Made by a program: the position numbers and the translations under genes
Part shown: one piece after another, positions 1 through 5,503 of the stretch
Layout of the letters: every line of letters begins with the position of its first letter
How positions within the stretch are numbered: position 1 is the first letter of the stretch
The notes under the pieces: model-generated
Told to the model about the DNA's origin: nothing
Databases searched by the model: none
What the model saw: only the letters and a program-made list of their open reading frames with translations
Source of the DNA: Dehalococcoidia bacterium
GTDB taxonomy: Bacteria > Chloroflexota > Dehalococcoidia > SZUA-161
Reading direction: 5' to 3'
DNA length: 6,027 bases
NCBI GenBank assembly: GCA_014859215.1
Contig: JACUUS010000137.1
Location: 1 to 6,027 of the forward strand

Positions 1-44
1 GGCTGAGCTAACCAAAGCTAATAAGGGAGTCTGCCTACTAATCC

Positions 45-73
45 TTGACAGTAACTTTCTTTTCCCCCATATT
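45..73 (+). promoter_or_regulatory. Possible distal promoter P1 of lexA
   Basis: A perfect -35 hexamer TTGACA (45-50) is followed after 17 bp by CATATT (68-73), which matches the -10 consensus at four of six positions. Its -10 element overlaps the -35 of the next promoter by two bases, so the two would compete or act in tandem. Transcription would start near 80, upstream of the SOS box, so a bound LexA could still act as a roadblock. This is a motif reading only. Confidence 0.4.
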
Positions 74-99
74 GACAATGCCTGATCCTGCGTGTTAAT
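72..99 (+). promoter_or_regulatory. Probable main promoter P2 of lexA
   Basis: A perfect -35 TTGACA (72-77) is followed after 16 bp by GTTAAT (94-99), matching the -10 consensus at four of six positions. The start site would be about 105-107, directly at the SOS box, the usual arrangement for an autoregulated lexA gene. The leader to the ATG would be about 80 nt. Confidence 0.5.
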
Positions 100-106
100 C
101 TGCGCT

Positions 107-120
107 AGAACAAGAGTTCG
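107..120 (+). promoter_or_regulatory. LexA operator (SOS box), Gram-positive type
   Basis: The 14-mer AGAACAAGAGTTCG contains GAAC (108-111) and GTTC (116-119), a perfect inverted repeat with a 4-bp spacer. It matches the Bacillus/actinobacterial SOS box CGAAC-N4-GTTCG except for the first base. It lies at the predicted start of P2 and 64 bp before the lexA ATG, so it would mediate autorepression relieved by RecA-stimulated LexA cleavage. Eight fixed bases at this spacing are expected about 0.1 times by chance in a window this size. Confidence 0.72.
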
Positions 121-143
121 GAACTGGCAGGCACTTCCCTCAA

Positions 144-159
144 GCGGGTTTTCTCCCGC
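144..159 (+). other. Small hairpin in the lexA leader
   Basis: GCGGG (144-148) and CCCGC (155-159) form a 5-bp all-GC stem with the six-base loop TTTTCT. It lies between the SOS box and the ribosome binding site, 12 bases before the GAGAGG. It has no U-tract after the stem, so it is not an intrinsic terminator. It could affect mRNA stability or translation, but no function is shown. Confidence 0.35.
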
Positions 160-184
160 AAGACAAATGCTGAGAGGTTAACGG

Positions 185-868
185 ATGAAGGACTACGAAC
201 ACGTCATCAGGTACGCGAACGGCGAGATTCTTCCCCGCAAGGCACTTTCTCTGAAACAGAGGCGTATTCTGGCGTTTCTCCGCCAATTCCGTGAAGAAAA
301 AGACTACCCTCCCACTATTCGGGACATCGTAAGGGGCTGCGGAATAAGCTCGACCTCGGTCGTTGACTACAACCTGAATGTTCTGGAGAGGGAGGGGTAC
401 ATCCGGCGGGACCGCGAGGTATCGAGAGGAATTGAAGTCCTGGACAGGGAGCGGAGCCGCGTAGTACGGGTGCCGCTGATCGGCTGTATTGCTGCCGGGG
501 AGCCAATGCCGGTTCCCACTTCTGATACCTGGGAACTTGAACCGCTGGAAACAATCGAGGTCAGCAGCGATCTTACCAGGGATAGGGACTGGGTGTATGC
601 GCTGAGGGTGAAGGGGACCTCGATGATTGACGCCTTGATTAGTGACGGCGATATCGTAATCATGCAGCAGGCGAATACCGCGGGAGACGGGGATATGGTA
701 GCGGCATGGCTCAAGAACGAGGGAGAGATAACCCTCAAGAAGCTTTACCGTGAAGCGGACCGCGTGCGCCTCCAGCCTGCCAACTCCCAGATGAAGCCGA
801 TCTTTACGGAAGCCGGCAATGTAGAGGTCCAGGGCAGGGTTGTGGGGGTTATCCGGCACATTCAGTAA
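185..868 (+). CDS. lexA: LexA repressor, self-cleaving SOS regulator
   Basis: This 227-residue cytoplasmic protein represses DNA-damage genes and is inactivated when RecA filaments stimulate its self-cleavage. A winged helix-turn-helix occupies about residues 19-86, with the segment CGISSTSVVDYNLNVLEREG (52-71) as the recognition region. The S24-type peptidase domain follows. The cleavage site is Ala104-Gly105 in IAAGEP, the nucleophile is Ser146 in GTSM and the general base is Lys185 in ITLKKL, so the protein looks fully functional. The start has GAGAGG seven bases upstream. The family is usually about 200-205 residues; the excess is mainly an 18-residue N-terminal extension before the winged helix (MKDYEHVIRYANGEILPR) with no internal start codon that would remove it. 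An SOS box and promoter lie just upstream, so it is probably autoregulated. The gene appears monocistronic. Confidence 0.95.
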   Translation: MKDYEHVIRYANGEILPRKALSLKQRRILAFLRQFREEKDYPPTIRDIVRGCGISSTSVVDYNLNVLEREGYIRRDREVSRGIEVLDRERSRVVRVPLIGCIAAGEPMPVPTSDTWELEPLETIEVSSDLTRDRDWVYALRVKGTSMIDALISDGDIVIMQQANTAGDGDMVAAWLKNEGEITLKKLYREADRVRLQPANSQMKPIFTEAGNVEVQGRVVGVIRHIQ

Positions 869-884
869 ATGCGTGCTCGCTCAA

Positions 885-910
885 GATTGGCTTCTCTTTC
901 CACACCAATC
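885..910 (+). terminator. Weak inverted repeat after lexA, uncertain terminator
   Basis: GATTGG (885-890) and CCAATC (905-910) can pair as a 6-bp stem with a 14-base loop, starting 16 bases after the lexA stop. There is no T-tract after it, so it is a poor intrinsic terminator. It is the only stem candidate between lexA and the next promoter. Confidence 0.2.
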
Positions 911-914
911 CCTG

Positions 915-926
915 AATATCGATATT
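915..926. promoter_or_regulatory. 12-bp palindrome before the aldolase promoter
   Basis: AATATCGATATT is a perfect 12-bp palindrome ending 10 bp before the -35 box of the predicted aldolase promoter. Its position would suit a dimeric regulator, but one perfect 12-bp palindrome is expected by chance in about 6 kb, so position alone supports it. Confidence 0.2.
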
Positions 927-936
927 GCCCCTCGTA

Positions 937-965
937 TTGACTAACCTGAATCCAGTACATAGACT
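937..965 (+). promoter_or_regulatory. Probable promoter of the LsrF-like gene
   Basis: TTGACT (937-942, five of six matches to the -35 consensus) is followed after 17 bp by TAGACT (960-965, four of six matches to the -10). The predicted start near 972 leaves a leader of about 26 nt with AAGGAGG at 986-992. This supports transcription independent of lexA. Confidence 0.45.
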
Positions 966-998
966 AATGGCGTTACGTGCAGAAGAAGGAGGCCCGGC

Positions 999-1793
999 AT
1001 GGAATGGGGCATGGCCAATCGGATGGCGCAGTTGATTCAGGCAGACGGACACTGTTTGTTCCTGCCCGTTGATCACGGTTATTTCCAGGGTCCCACAAGG
1101 AAGCTTGAACAGCCCCGGAAAACGCTTGAACCTATTATGCCTTATGCGGACGCTTTATTCATAACCAGGGGCGTGCTGCGGTCGAGCGTTGACCCCGATA
1201 ACTCGAAACCGATAATTCTCAGGGTCTCAGGCGGCACAAGCGTAATCGGCAAAGACCTTGCCAACGAGGGTCTTTCCACGTCGATGGAGGAGGCGATTCG
1301 GCTCAACGTGGCGGCTGTAGGGATCTCCATATTCGTGGGCAGTGACTATGAAAAAGAATCGCTGCTGAACCTTGCCAAACTGGTCGACGAGGGCGAACGG
1401 TACGGCATACCCGTCATGGCGGTGACCGCGGTAGGCAAGGAGCTGGAGAAACGCGACGCCAGGTACCTGGCCCTGTGCAGCCGCATAGCTGCCGAGCTGG
1501 GGGCGCGCGTGGTGAAGACATACTGGTGCCAGGATTTTGACAAGGTTACCGGCGGATGCCCGGTCCCGGTCGTAATGGCAGGCGGTCCAAAAGTGAACAC
1601 TGAAAAAGAAGTATTCGACTTCGTGCATGACGGCATACAGAAAGGCGCGGTCGGCGTGAACCTGGGCCGCAATATATGGCAGAATGAGTATCCGGTGGCG
1701 ATGATCAAGGCTCTGCGGGCTGTAATCCACGAACACGCGAGCGCCGAAGACGCCCAGCGAATTTACGAAAGTCCGCAGAATCGCGGCAACTGA
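999..1793 (+). CDS. LsrF-like class I aldolase-fold enzyme
   Basis: The 264-residue product belongs to the DhnA/LsrF/DeoC-type Schiff-base aldolases, TIM-barrel enzymes acting in the cytoplasm. Features shared with E. coli LsrF, as I recall that sequence, are the start EWGMANRM, the signature VDHGYFQGPT (24-33), TRGVLRS (56-62), VTAVGK (142-147), VVKTYW (171-176) with Lys173 as the probable Schiff-base lysine, and the phosphate-binding end with AGGPK and GRNIWQ. LsrF is the thiolase that cleaves the phosphorylated AI-2 product. The archaeal relative ADH synthase carries a catalytic Tyr in MYPRG; the matching segment here is VTAVG, as in LsrF. No other lsr gene is present and the protein lacks LsrF's N-terminal extension of about 30 residues, so the true substrate is open. 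The start follows AAGGAGG with six-base spacing. The gene stands alone and faces the fab operon. Confidence 0.82.
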   Translation: MEWGMANRMAQLIQADGHCLFLPVDHGYFQGPTRKLEQPRKTLEPIMPYADALFITRGVLRSSVDPDNSKPIILRVSGGTSVIGKDLANEGLSTSMEEAIRLNVAAVGISIFVGSDYEKESLLNLAKLVDEGERYGIPVMAVTAVGKELEKRDARYLALCSRIAAELGARVVKTYWCQDFDKVTGGCPVPVVMAGGPKVNTEKEVFDFVHDGIQKGAVGVNLGRNIWQNEYPVAMIKALRAVIHEHASAEDAQRIYESPQNRGN

Positions 1794-1823
1794 CAGATCC
1801 TGATCCCCCAGAAGCCGGTCAGC

Positions 1824-1847
1824 GCCGAAACCAGGTTTCACATCGGC
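1824..1847. repeat. Imperfect inverted repeat in the convergent gap
   Basis: GCC-GAAAC (1824-1831) can pair with GTTTC (1835-1839) and GGC (1845-1847) around a three-base loop; the bases ACATC (1840-1844) form a bulge. It lies in the 105-bp gap between two converging genes, where a bidirectional terminator is expected. No T-tract follows on either strand, so termination is only a possibility. Confidence 0.25.
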
Positions 1848-1898
1848 AACGGGGTGCTGTCCGGCGTTCCCGACCCTTGAACTCGTGTGCTCTGGAAG

Positions 1899-2852
1899 TC
1901 ATCCTGGAAGGTCGCTGTTCATAGTCCTGACTGACACGAGTTCGCCAATATTCAGCGCCTGCGCCTTTCTCGCTATCCTCTTGATGAGCTTGGTGAGGAC
2001 TACCCCCGGGCCTATTTCGAAGAAAGTTGAAACACCGGCGTTAACCATGTATTCGACCGAAGGCTGCCATCTTACGCACCGGCAGAGCTGGTCGAGGAGC
2101 TCCTGCTTGATCTGCTCAACGGTGGTGACCGGCGTGGCGGTACTGTTGGCGACAATGGGAACCTCCGGTGCTCTGAAATCCACTCTGGATATGGCGTTTG
2201 CCATTCCTTCCACGGCGGGCTCCATGAGGTCTGAATGGAAAGCGCCGCTGACCTGTAAAGGTACGACACCGGCTGCACCTTGACTGCGTGCAAGGTCCAT
2301 GCAGCGCGCGACGGCTTCTCTGGTGCCGCTGATAACCACCTGGCCGGAACAGTTGATGTTGGCGATCTGGGCGCCGGTCTGGACGCAGATTTCGTTCACC
2401 GACGTCTCGTCCAGGCCAATTATCGCCGCCATGCTTCCCGGGCGGATAGCGCCGGCCTCCTGCATGAGCCGGCCTCGTTCTCTGACCAGGCGGACAGCGC
2501 TTGAGAAGTCGAGGACACTTGCATACACCAGAGCGGTATACTCGCCCAGGCTGTGCCCGGCAACGAAGGACGGTCTTGGTGTACCGTTGAGCTGGGTAGT
2601 GGCGCGCAAACAGGCGATACTGACCGTCAGGATTGCGGGCTGTGCATGGACGGTCTCACGGAGTATCTCCTCTGGCCCTTCAAAGCACAACCGCGAAATA
2701 GGGAAGCCCAGAGCCTCATCGGCCTGGTCAAAGACCTGCCGCGCCCTGCTGGAGCTCTGGTAAAGGTCGCGTCCCATCCCCACGAATTGCGAGCCCTGGC
2801 CGGGGAAGACATAAGCGATCATGGAATCTGGGCTTATCGTCGGCTCGACCAT
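1899..2852 (-). CDS. fabD: Malonyl-CoA:ACP transacylase
   Basis: FabD moves the malonyl group from CoA to the acyl carrier protein, supplying the extender unit for type II fatty acid or polyketide synthesis in the cytoplasm. In the 317-residue product the motifs come in family order: FPGQGSQ (16-22), HAQPAI (69-74), GHSLGEY (99-105) with nucleophile Ser101, RERG with substrate-binding Arg126, and GAFHS with catalytic His206. Length fits the family (about 310). I chose the ATG at 2850-2852 because GGAGG at 2858-2862 is spaced five bases from it. A GTG two codons upstream (2856-2858) overlaps that Shine-Dalgarno sequence and is unlikely to be used. A third Met, just before IAYVFPGQG, matches the common family start but lacks a good binding site. 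It is the last gene of the operon, 12 bp after the PPTase. Confidence 0.96.
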   Translation of the reverse strand: MVEPTISPDSMIAYVFPGQGSQFVGMGRDLYQSSSRARQVFDQADEALGFPISRLCFEGPEEILRETVHAQPAILTVSIACLRATTQLNGTPRPSFVAGHSLGEYTALVYASVLDFSSAVRLVRERGRLMQEAGAIRPGSMAAIIGLDETSVNEICVQTGAQIANINCSGQVVISGTREAVARCMDLARSQGAAGVVPLQVSGAFHSDLMEPAVEGMANAISRVDFRAPEVPIVANSTATPVTTVEQIKQELLDQLCRCVRWQPSVEYMVNAGVSTFFEIGPGVVLTKLIKRIARKAQALNIGELVSVRTMNSDLPG

Positions 2853-2857
2853 GGTCA

Positions 2858-2862
2858 CCTCC
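2858..2862 (-). promoter_or_regulatory. Shine-Dalgarno site that fixes the fabD start
   Basis: On the minus strand GGAGG is followed by TGACC and then ATG. It lies in the short gap after the PPTase stop codon. Because the upstream in-frame GTG shares the last G of this site, translation should begin at the ATG at 2852. Confidence 0.7.
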
Positions 2863-2864
2863 AG

Positions 2865-3446
2865 TCATTCTTCGGTCAGAATCTCCACCAGAGTCCACTC
2901 AATCTCATTGTTATCCTGAACCACCGAAGCTATGTATCCCCCGTGGCAGACCTGTGCAACGCGGAACAGCTTCCGCATGTACGCCAGGTCGATGTGGTCC
3001 TCGTCAGGAACCGAGCATACGCGGCACGAAGAGAGTCCGCCTATGCCTTTGCCGGTTGATTTCAGGACCGCTTCCTTGGCAGTCCACACCCGGAAGAATG
3101 TATTCCATGACAGACCGCCGGCTAGCTCGTACTCTCCTTCGCTGGCTGTGAGCCAGAAAATCCCCTCGCTCCTTGGCCTGATCTCCTCGACGTCGATCCC
3201 GACAGGTTCCCTGCTGACCACCGCGGCAACGCACCCCGGTTTGTGCGAGACCGACCAATAGGACCCATCGGAAGGCAGCGGAACGTCGTTTCCATCCTTC
3301 GCCAGCTCGCTCAGCGTCAGGCCGCTTTTCCTCAGGCTTATGGCCAGCGCTTCTCTGGAAACAGCGCTCAACCGTTCAACCTTTTCCCTGCCGGTTAAAG
3401 TACCCTCGGGCCGTTTCACCGGCAGGATAACCGGATAAAGAGTCAC
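2865..3446 (-). CDS. 4'-phosphopantetheinyl transferase, Sfp type
   Basis: This 193-residue enzyme transfers the phosphopantetheine arm of CoA to a serine of a carrier protein, turning apo-ACP into holo-ACP. The Sfp/Gsp/HetI-type motifs are all visible: WSVSH (64-68), VGIDVE (82-87) with Mg2+-binding Asp85 and Glu87, and WTAKEAVLKSTGKGI (121-135) with Glu125 and Lys129. The two-halved layout separates it from the shorter AcpS type, though it is somewhat shorter than Sfp (about 224). The start is GTG, preceded by GAGAGGG eight bases upstream inside the end of fabI; no ATG occurs before the first motif. It sits 5 bp after fabI and 12 bp before fabD, so it is co-transcribed and presumably modifies the carrier protein used by this pathway. 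No carrier protein gene is in the window. Confidence 0.92.
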   Translation of the reverse strand: MTLYPVILPVKRPEGTLTGREKVERLSAVSREALAISLRKSGLTLSELAKDGNDVPLPSDGSYWSVSHKPGCVAAVVSREPVGIDVEEIRPRSEGIFWLTASEGEYELAGGLSWNTFFRVWTAKEAVLKSTGKGIGGLSSCRVCSVPDEDHIDLAYMRKLFRVAQVCHGGYIASVVQDNNEIEWTLVEILTEE

Positions 3447-3451
3447 AGCTT

Positions 3452-4252
3452 CTACCCTCTCATGGTCTTCTGAATAATGCTCTTGTCGAAGTAGTTTACG
3501 GACATGCCGGCGTCCACGATTATGCCCTGGGCATTGATCCCGCTGGACCTTTCGCTGAGCAGGAACACCGCCGTGTTGGCTACTTCCTGAGTAGCGAGAG
3601 CCTTCTTGCGTAACGTAAGCTGCTCAGCGTATAAGTAATAATCCAGATATCCTGGTATGCCGGCTGACGCCGAAGTCTTCAGCAGGCTGGCATTTACCGA
3701 GTTGAACCTGACCTGCGAAAAATCACTGAACGACTTCGCCAGAAAACAGATGGTCGAATCAAGGGCGGCCTTGACAGGCGCCATCCACCCGTAAGGTTCA
3801 GCGGCCATCCGGGTTGTTGATATGGAGATCGTCACCACGGATCCCCTGTCATCGAGCAGGTTCTTGAATGCGTTGGCAATGCTGATAAGGGAATAGCAGG
3901 ATATATCTACCGACTGCAGGAAGTTTTTCTTCGAGGTCTCGTGAAAGGGCCTTAGCCCGGCCTCATAGTTCGCGAATGCGATTGAGTGGACGATACCGTT
4001 CAGCTTTGGATGCTTCCGGGCCACGTCCCGAGCGAGCTCTGTTATTTCACTCTCCTGTTCCACATCGCACACATAAATGTCCGATCCCGGCAGGATTTTC
4101 GAAACGCTTTCTCTCTTCTCCTCCGACTGGACTACCTGCACAACGAGCGCATCTGCTTCCCGCAGGACACTGCTTATCATATAAGCCACGCTTTTCTTGT
4201 TGGCTACGCCGAAGACGAGAAAGGTCTTGCCTGCCAGTCCCAAGAAGTCCAT
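3452..4252 (-). CDS. fabI: Enoyl-ACP reductase, divergent FabI-type SDR
   Basis: FabI reduces trans-2-enoyl-ACP with NAD(P)H in the last step of each elongation cycle. The 266-residue product has the FabI form of the Rossmann motif, FGVANKKSVAY (14-24), the family segment GIVHSIAFA (86-94), DISCYS (116-121) and the Tyr-X6-Lys pair Tyr154/Lys161 in EPYGWMAPVK, spaced as in FabI rather than Tyr-X3-Lys as in FabG. Two usually conserved places differ. The first active-site Tyr of E. coli FabI (Tyr146) aligns with Ile144, and the usual AGPIRT segment reads ASLLKT (188-193). The protein may therefore accept unusual substrates. The ATG has AGAGG three bases upstream and AAGGGA further away. A 68-bp gap with its own promoter precedes it. 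An enoyl reductase-like SDR of another specificity remains possible. Confidence 0.85.
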   Translation of the reverse strand: MDFLGLAGKTFLVFGVANKKSVAYMISSVLREADALVVQVVQSEEKRESVSKILPGSDIYVCDVEQESEITELARDVARKHPKLNGIVHSIAFANYEAGLRPFHETSKKNFLQSVDISCYSLISIANAFKNLLDDRGSVVTISISTTRMAAEPYGWMAPVKAALDSTICFLAKSFSDFSQVRFNSVNASLLKTSASAGIPGYLDYYLYAEQLTLRKKALATQEVANTAVFLLSERSSGINAQGIIVDAGMSVNYFDKSIIQKTMRG

Positions 4253-4288
4253 ATTCCTCTTCCCTTCGTACGGTACCGGGGGAGACGT

Positions 4289-4317
4289 ATCATACTCCAG
4301 CCTGGGCCCGGAGTAAA
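4289..4317 (-). promoter_or_regulatory. Probable internal promoter before fabI
   Basis: On the minus strand TTTACT (4312-4317, four of six -35 matches) is followed after exactly 17 bp by TATGAT (4289-4294, five of six -10 matches). Transcription would begin near 4282 with a leader of about 30 nt before fabI. It occupies the only sizeable gap in the operon. The -10 lies inside the small inverted repeat GTAT-C-ATAC (4287-4295). Together they suggest separate control of fabI, the PPTase and fabD. Confidence 0.5.
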
Positions 4318-4320
4318 CCC

Positions 4321-4749
4321 TTAGAGGGACGCTTTAGCCAGGCTTACCGCGAACTCGACAGTGACCACGGTCTTTCCCGCGACTGATGCTTTCCCCTTGA
4401 GGAAGTAGGCGCTGCCGAGTTTCTCTACTAACTCCGCTTCCAGCTCCAGTAGAGAACCAGGCTTGACCATGTTCTTGAATTTAGCATTGCTTATCCTGGT
4501 CAGCACCGGGACTCCCTCAGCGGGGTCTTCGATCAGACTTGACAGCAATATGGCCCCGGCCTGGAAGATGGATTCGCAGATAAGCACGCCGGGCATTATG
4601 GGATTGCCGGGATAATGTCCCTGAAAGAACGGTTCAGAGGGACTGATTTCCCTGGATGCCCGGATCCTGCTTTGATCGAGTTCATTTACGTTGTCCACGA
4701 AGAGGAAGGGAGGACGATGCGGGATCGCTTTTAGTACCTCTTGCATCAT
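4321..4749 (-). CDS. fabZ: 3-hydroxyacyl-ACP dehydratase, FabZ type
   Basis: FabZ removes water from 3-hydroxyacyl-ACP to give trans-2-enoyl-ACP. The 142-residue hot-dog-fold protein has IPHRPPFLFVD (9-19), the catalytic segment FFQGHYPGNPIMPGV (41-55) with His45, and LICESIFQAG (56-65) with Glu59; the Glu marks it as FabZ rather than the FabA isomerase, which has Asp. The later segment KFKNMVKPG is also typical. The reading frame begins ATGATG. The first ATG (4747-4749) overlaps the fabG stop by four bases but is only three bases from GGAGG (4753-4757), whereas the second ATG (4744-4746) has six-base spacing and may be the real start, giving 141 residues. Either way it is translationally coupled to fabG. 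Confidence 0.95.
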   Translation of the reverse strand: MMQEVLKAIPHRPPFLFVDNVNELDQSRIRASREISPSEPFFQGHYPGNPIMPGVLICESIFQAGAILLSSLIEDPAEGVPVLTRISNAKFKNMVKPGSLLELEAELVEKLGSAYFLKGKASVAGKTVVTVEFAVSLAKASL

Positions 4750-5486
4750 AAGCCTCCGGTTACCTCAAGCGTGGCGCCGTTCACATACGAGGCTTCCGTC
4801 GAAGCGAGAAACATAACACAGGCTGCGACCTCTTCCGGAGAGCCGAATCTCTTAACCGGAATCTGGTTCAAGTAAGATTCTCGCAACTCACTTGGGAGGT
4901 CCTGTATGAATTCGGTGGCTATGAAACCGGGTGAAACGCAGTTCACGGTAATCCCCCGACGCGCAACTTCCTTCGAAAGCGATTTGGTCAGGGCGACCAG
5001 ACCGGACTTTGAGGCGGCGTAGTTCGCCTGACCTTCGAACCCGTACTTGCCGGAGGGGGAAGTAATGTTGATAATTCTGCCATACCTTTTTCTCATGAGC
5101 ATCATCACGGCGAACTTGCACATATGGAATACGCCGCTGAGGTTCACATTGATAACATCCTGCCAATCTGATTCGCGCATCATGGCAAGGACCGCGTCTT
5201 TTCGGATCCCGGCGTTGTTGACGAGGACATGGAAAGACTCGTACCTTTTCTCGATGTACCTGAACAGCTCCTCGACCTCGTCATACCTGGCGACATCGCA
5301 TTTTCGTATATCCAGTTTCCCCGAATACTCAGCGCTCTCAGCTTTGAACCGGGCTGCTGTGTCTTCGTTGGAGGAGTAAGTGGCAATAACATGTGCCCCC
5401 GCCTTAAGGAAGGTTTCGGCTATCGACTTGCCTATACCTCGCGTCCCGCCGGTAATTATGGCGGTCTGGCCGCTGAAATCATACAT
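4746..5486 (-). CDS. fabG: 3-oxoacyl-ACP reductase, FabG type
   Basis: FabG reduces 3-oxoacyl-ACP to 3-hydroxyacyl-ACP with NADPH. The 246-residue product is a classical short-chain dehydrogenase of usual FabG length: cofactor loop TGGTRGIG (12-19), NNAG (90-93), Asn115 in NVNLSG, and the catalytic Ser143, Tyr156 and Lys160 in ITSPSG and NYAASK. VSPGFI and the C-terminal VNGATLEVTGG are also typical. The ATG follows GGAGG (5492-5496) by five bases. It lies 17 bp after the flavoenzyme gene and its stop overlaps the fabZ start. Many SDRs share these motifs, so FabG rests mainly on the MRESDWQDVINVNLSGVF segment and on the fabZ and fabI neighbours. It could also act on a CoA-bound or specialised acyl chain. 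Confidence 0.92.
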   Translation of the reverse strand: MYDFSGQTAIITGGTRGIGKSIAETFLKAGAHVIATYSSNEDTAARFKAESAEYSGKLDIRKCDVARYDEVEELFRYIEKRYESFHVLVNNAGIRKDAVLAMMRESDWQDVINVNLSGVFHMCKFAVMMLMRKRYGRIINITSPSGKYGFEGQANYAASKSGLVALTKSLSKEVARRGITVNCVSPGFIATEFIQDLPSELRESYLNQIPVKRFGSPEEVAACVMFLASTEASYVNGATLEVTGGL

Positions 5487-5503
5487 TGCAGCCTCCGTCT
5501 CTC

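Noticed and set aside
140..859. 239-residue open frame antisense to lexA
   Set aside because: It lies wholly over a confidently identified gene, shows no recognisable domain and would end in lexA's own promoter-proximal leader. It is a codon-bias shadow.
1791..1822. TGA followed by a possible stem (CTGATC 1800-1805 with GGTCAG 1817-1822), as a selenocysteine recoding signal
   Set aside because: The stem includes a G-U pair and an 11-base loop without SECIS features, the aldolase is already full length at the TGA, and no selenoprotein of this family is known to me.
1227..1841. 204-residue open frame antisense to the LsrF-like gene
   Set aside because: It is opposite a well-conserved enzyme, has no family motifs and no strong ribosome binding site. 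It is a shadow frame.
2856..2858. GTG as the fabD start
   Set aside because: It overlaps the GGAGG Shine-Dalgarno site, which is correctly spaced for the ATG two codons later.
2280..3059. Several plus-strand open frames opposite fabD and the PPTase
   Set aside because: Both minus-strand genes have complete catalytic motifs; the opposing frames overlap one another and match nothing recognisable.
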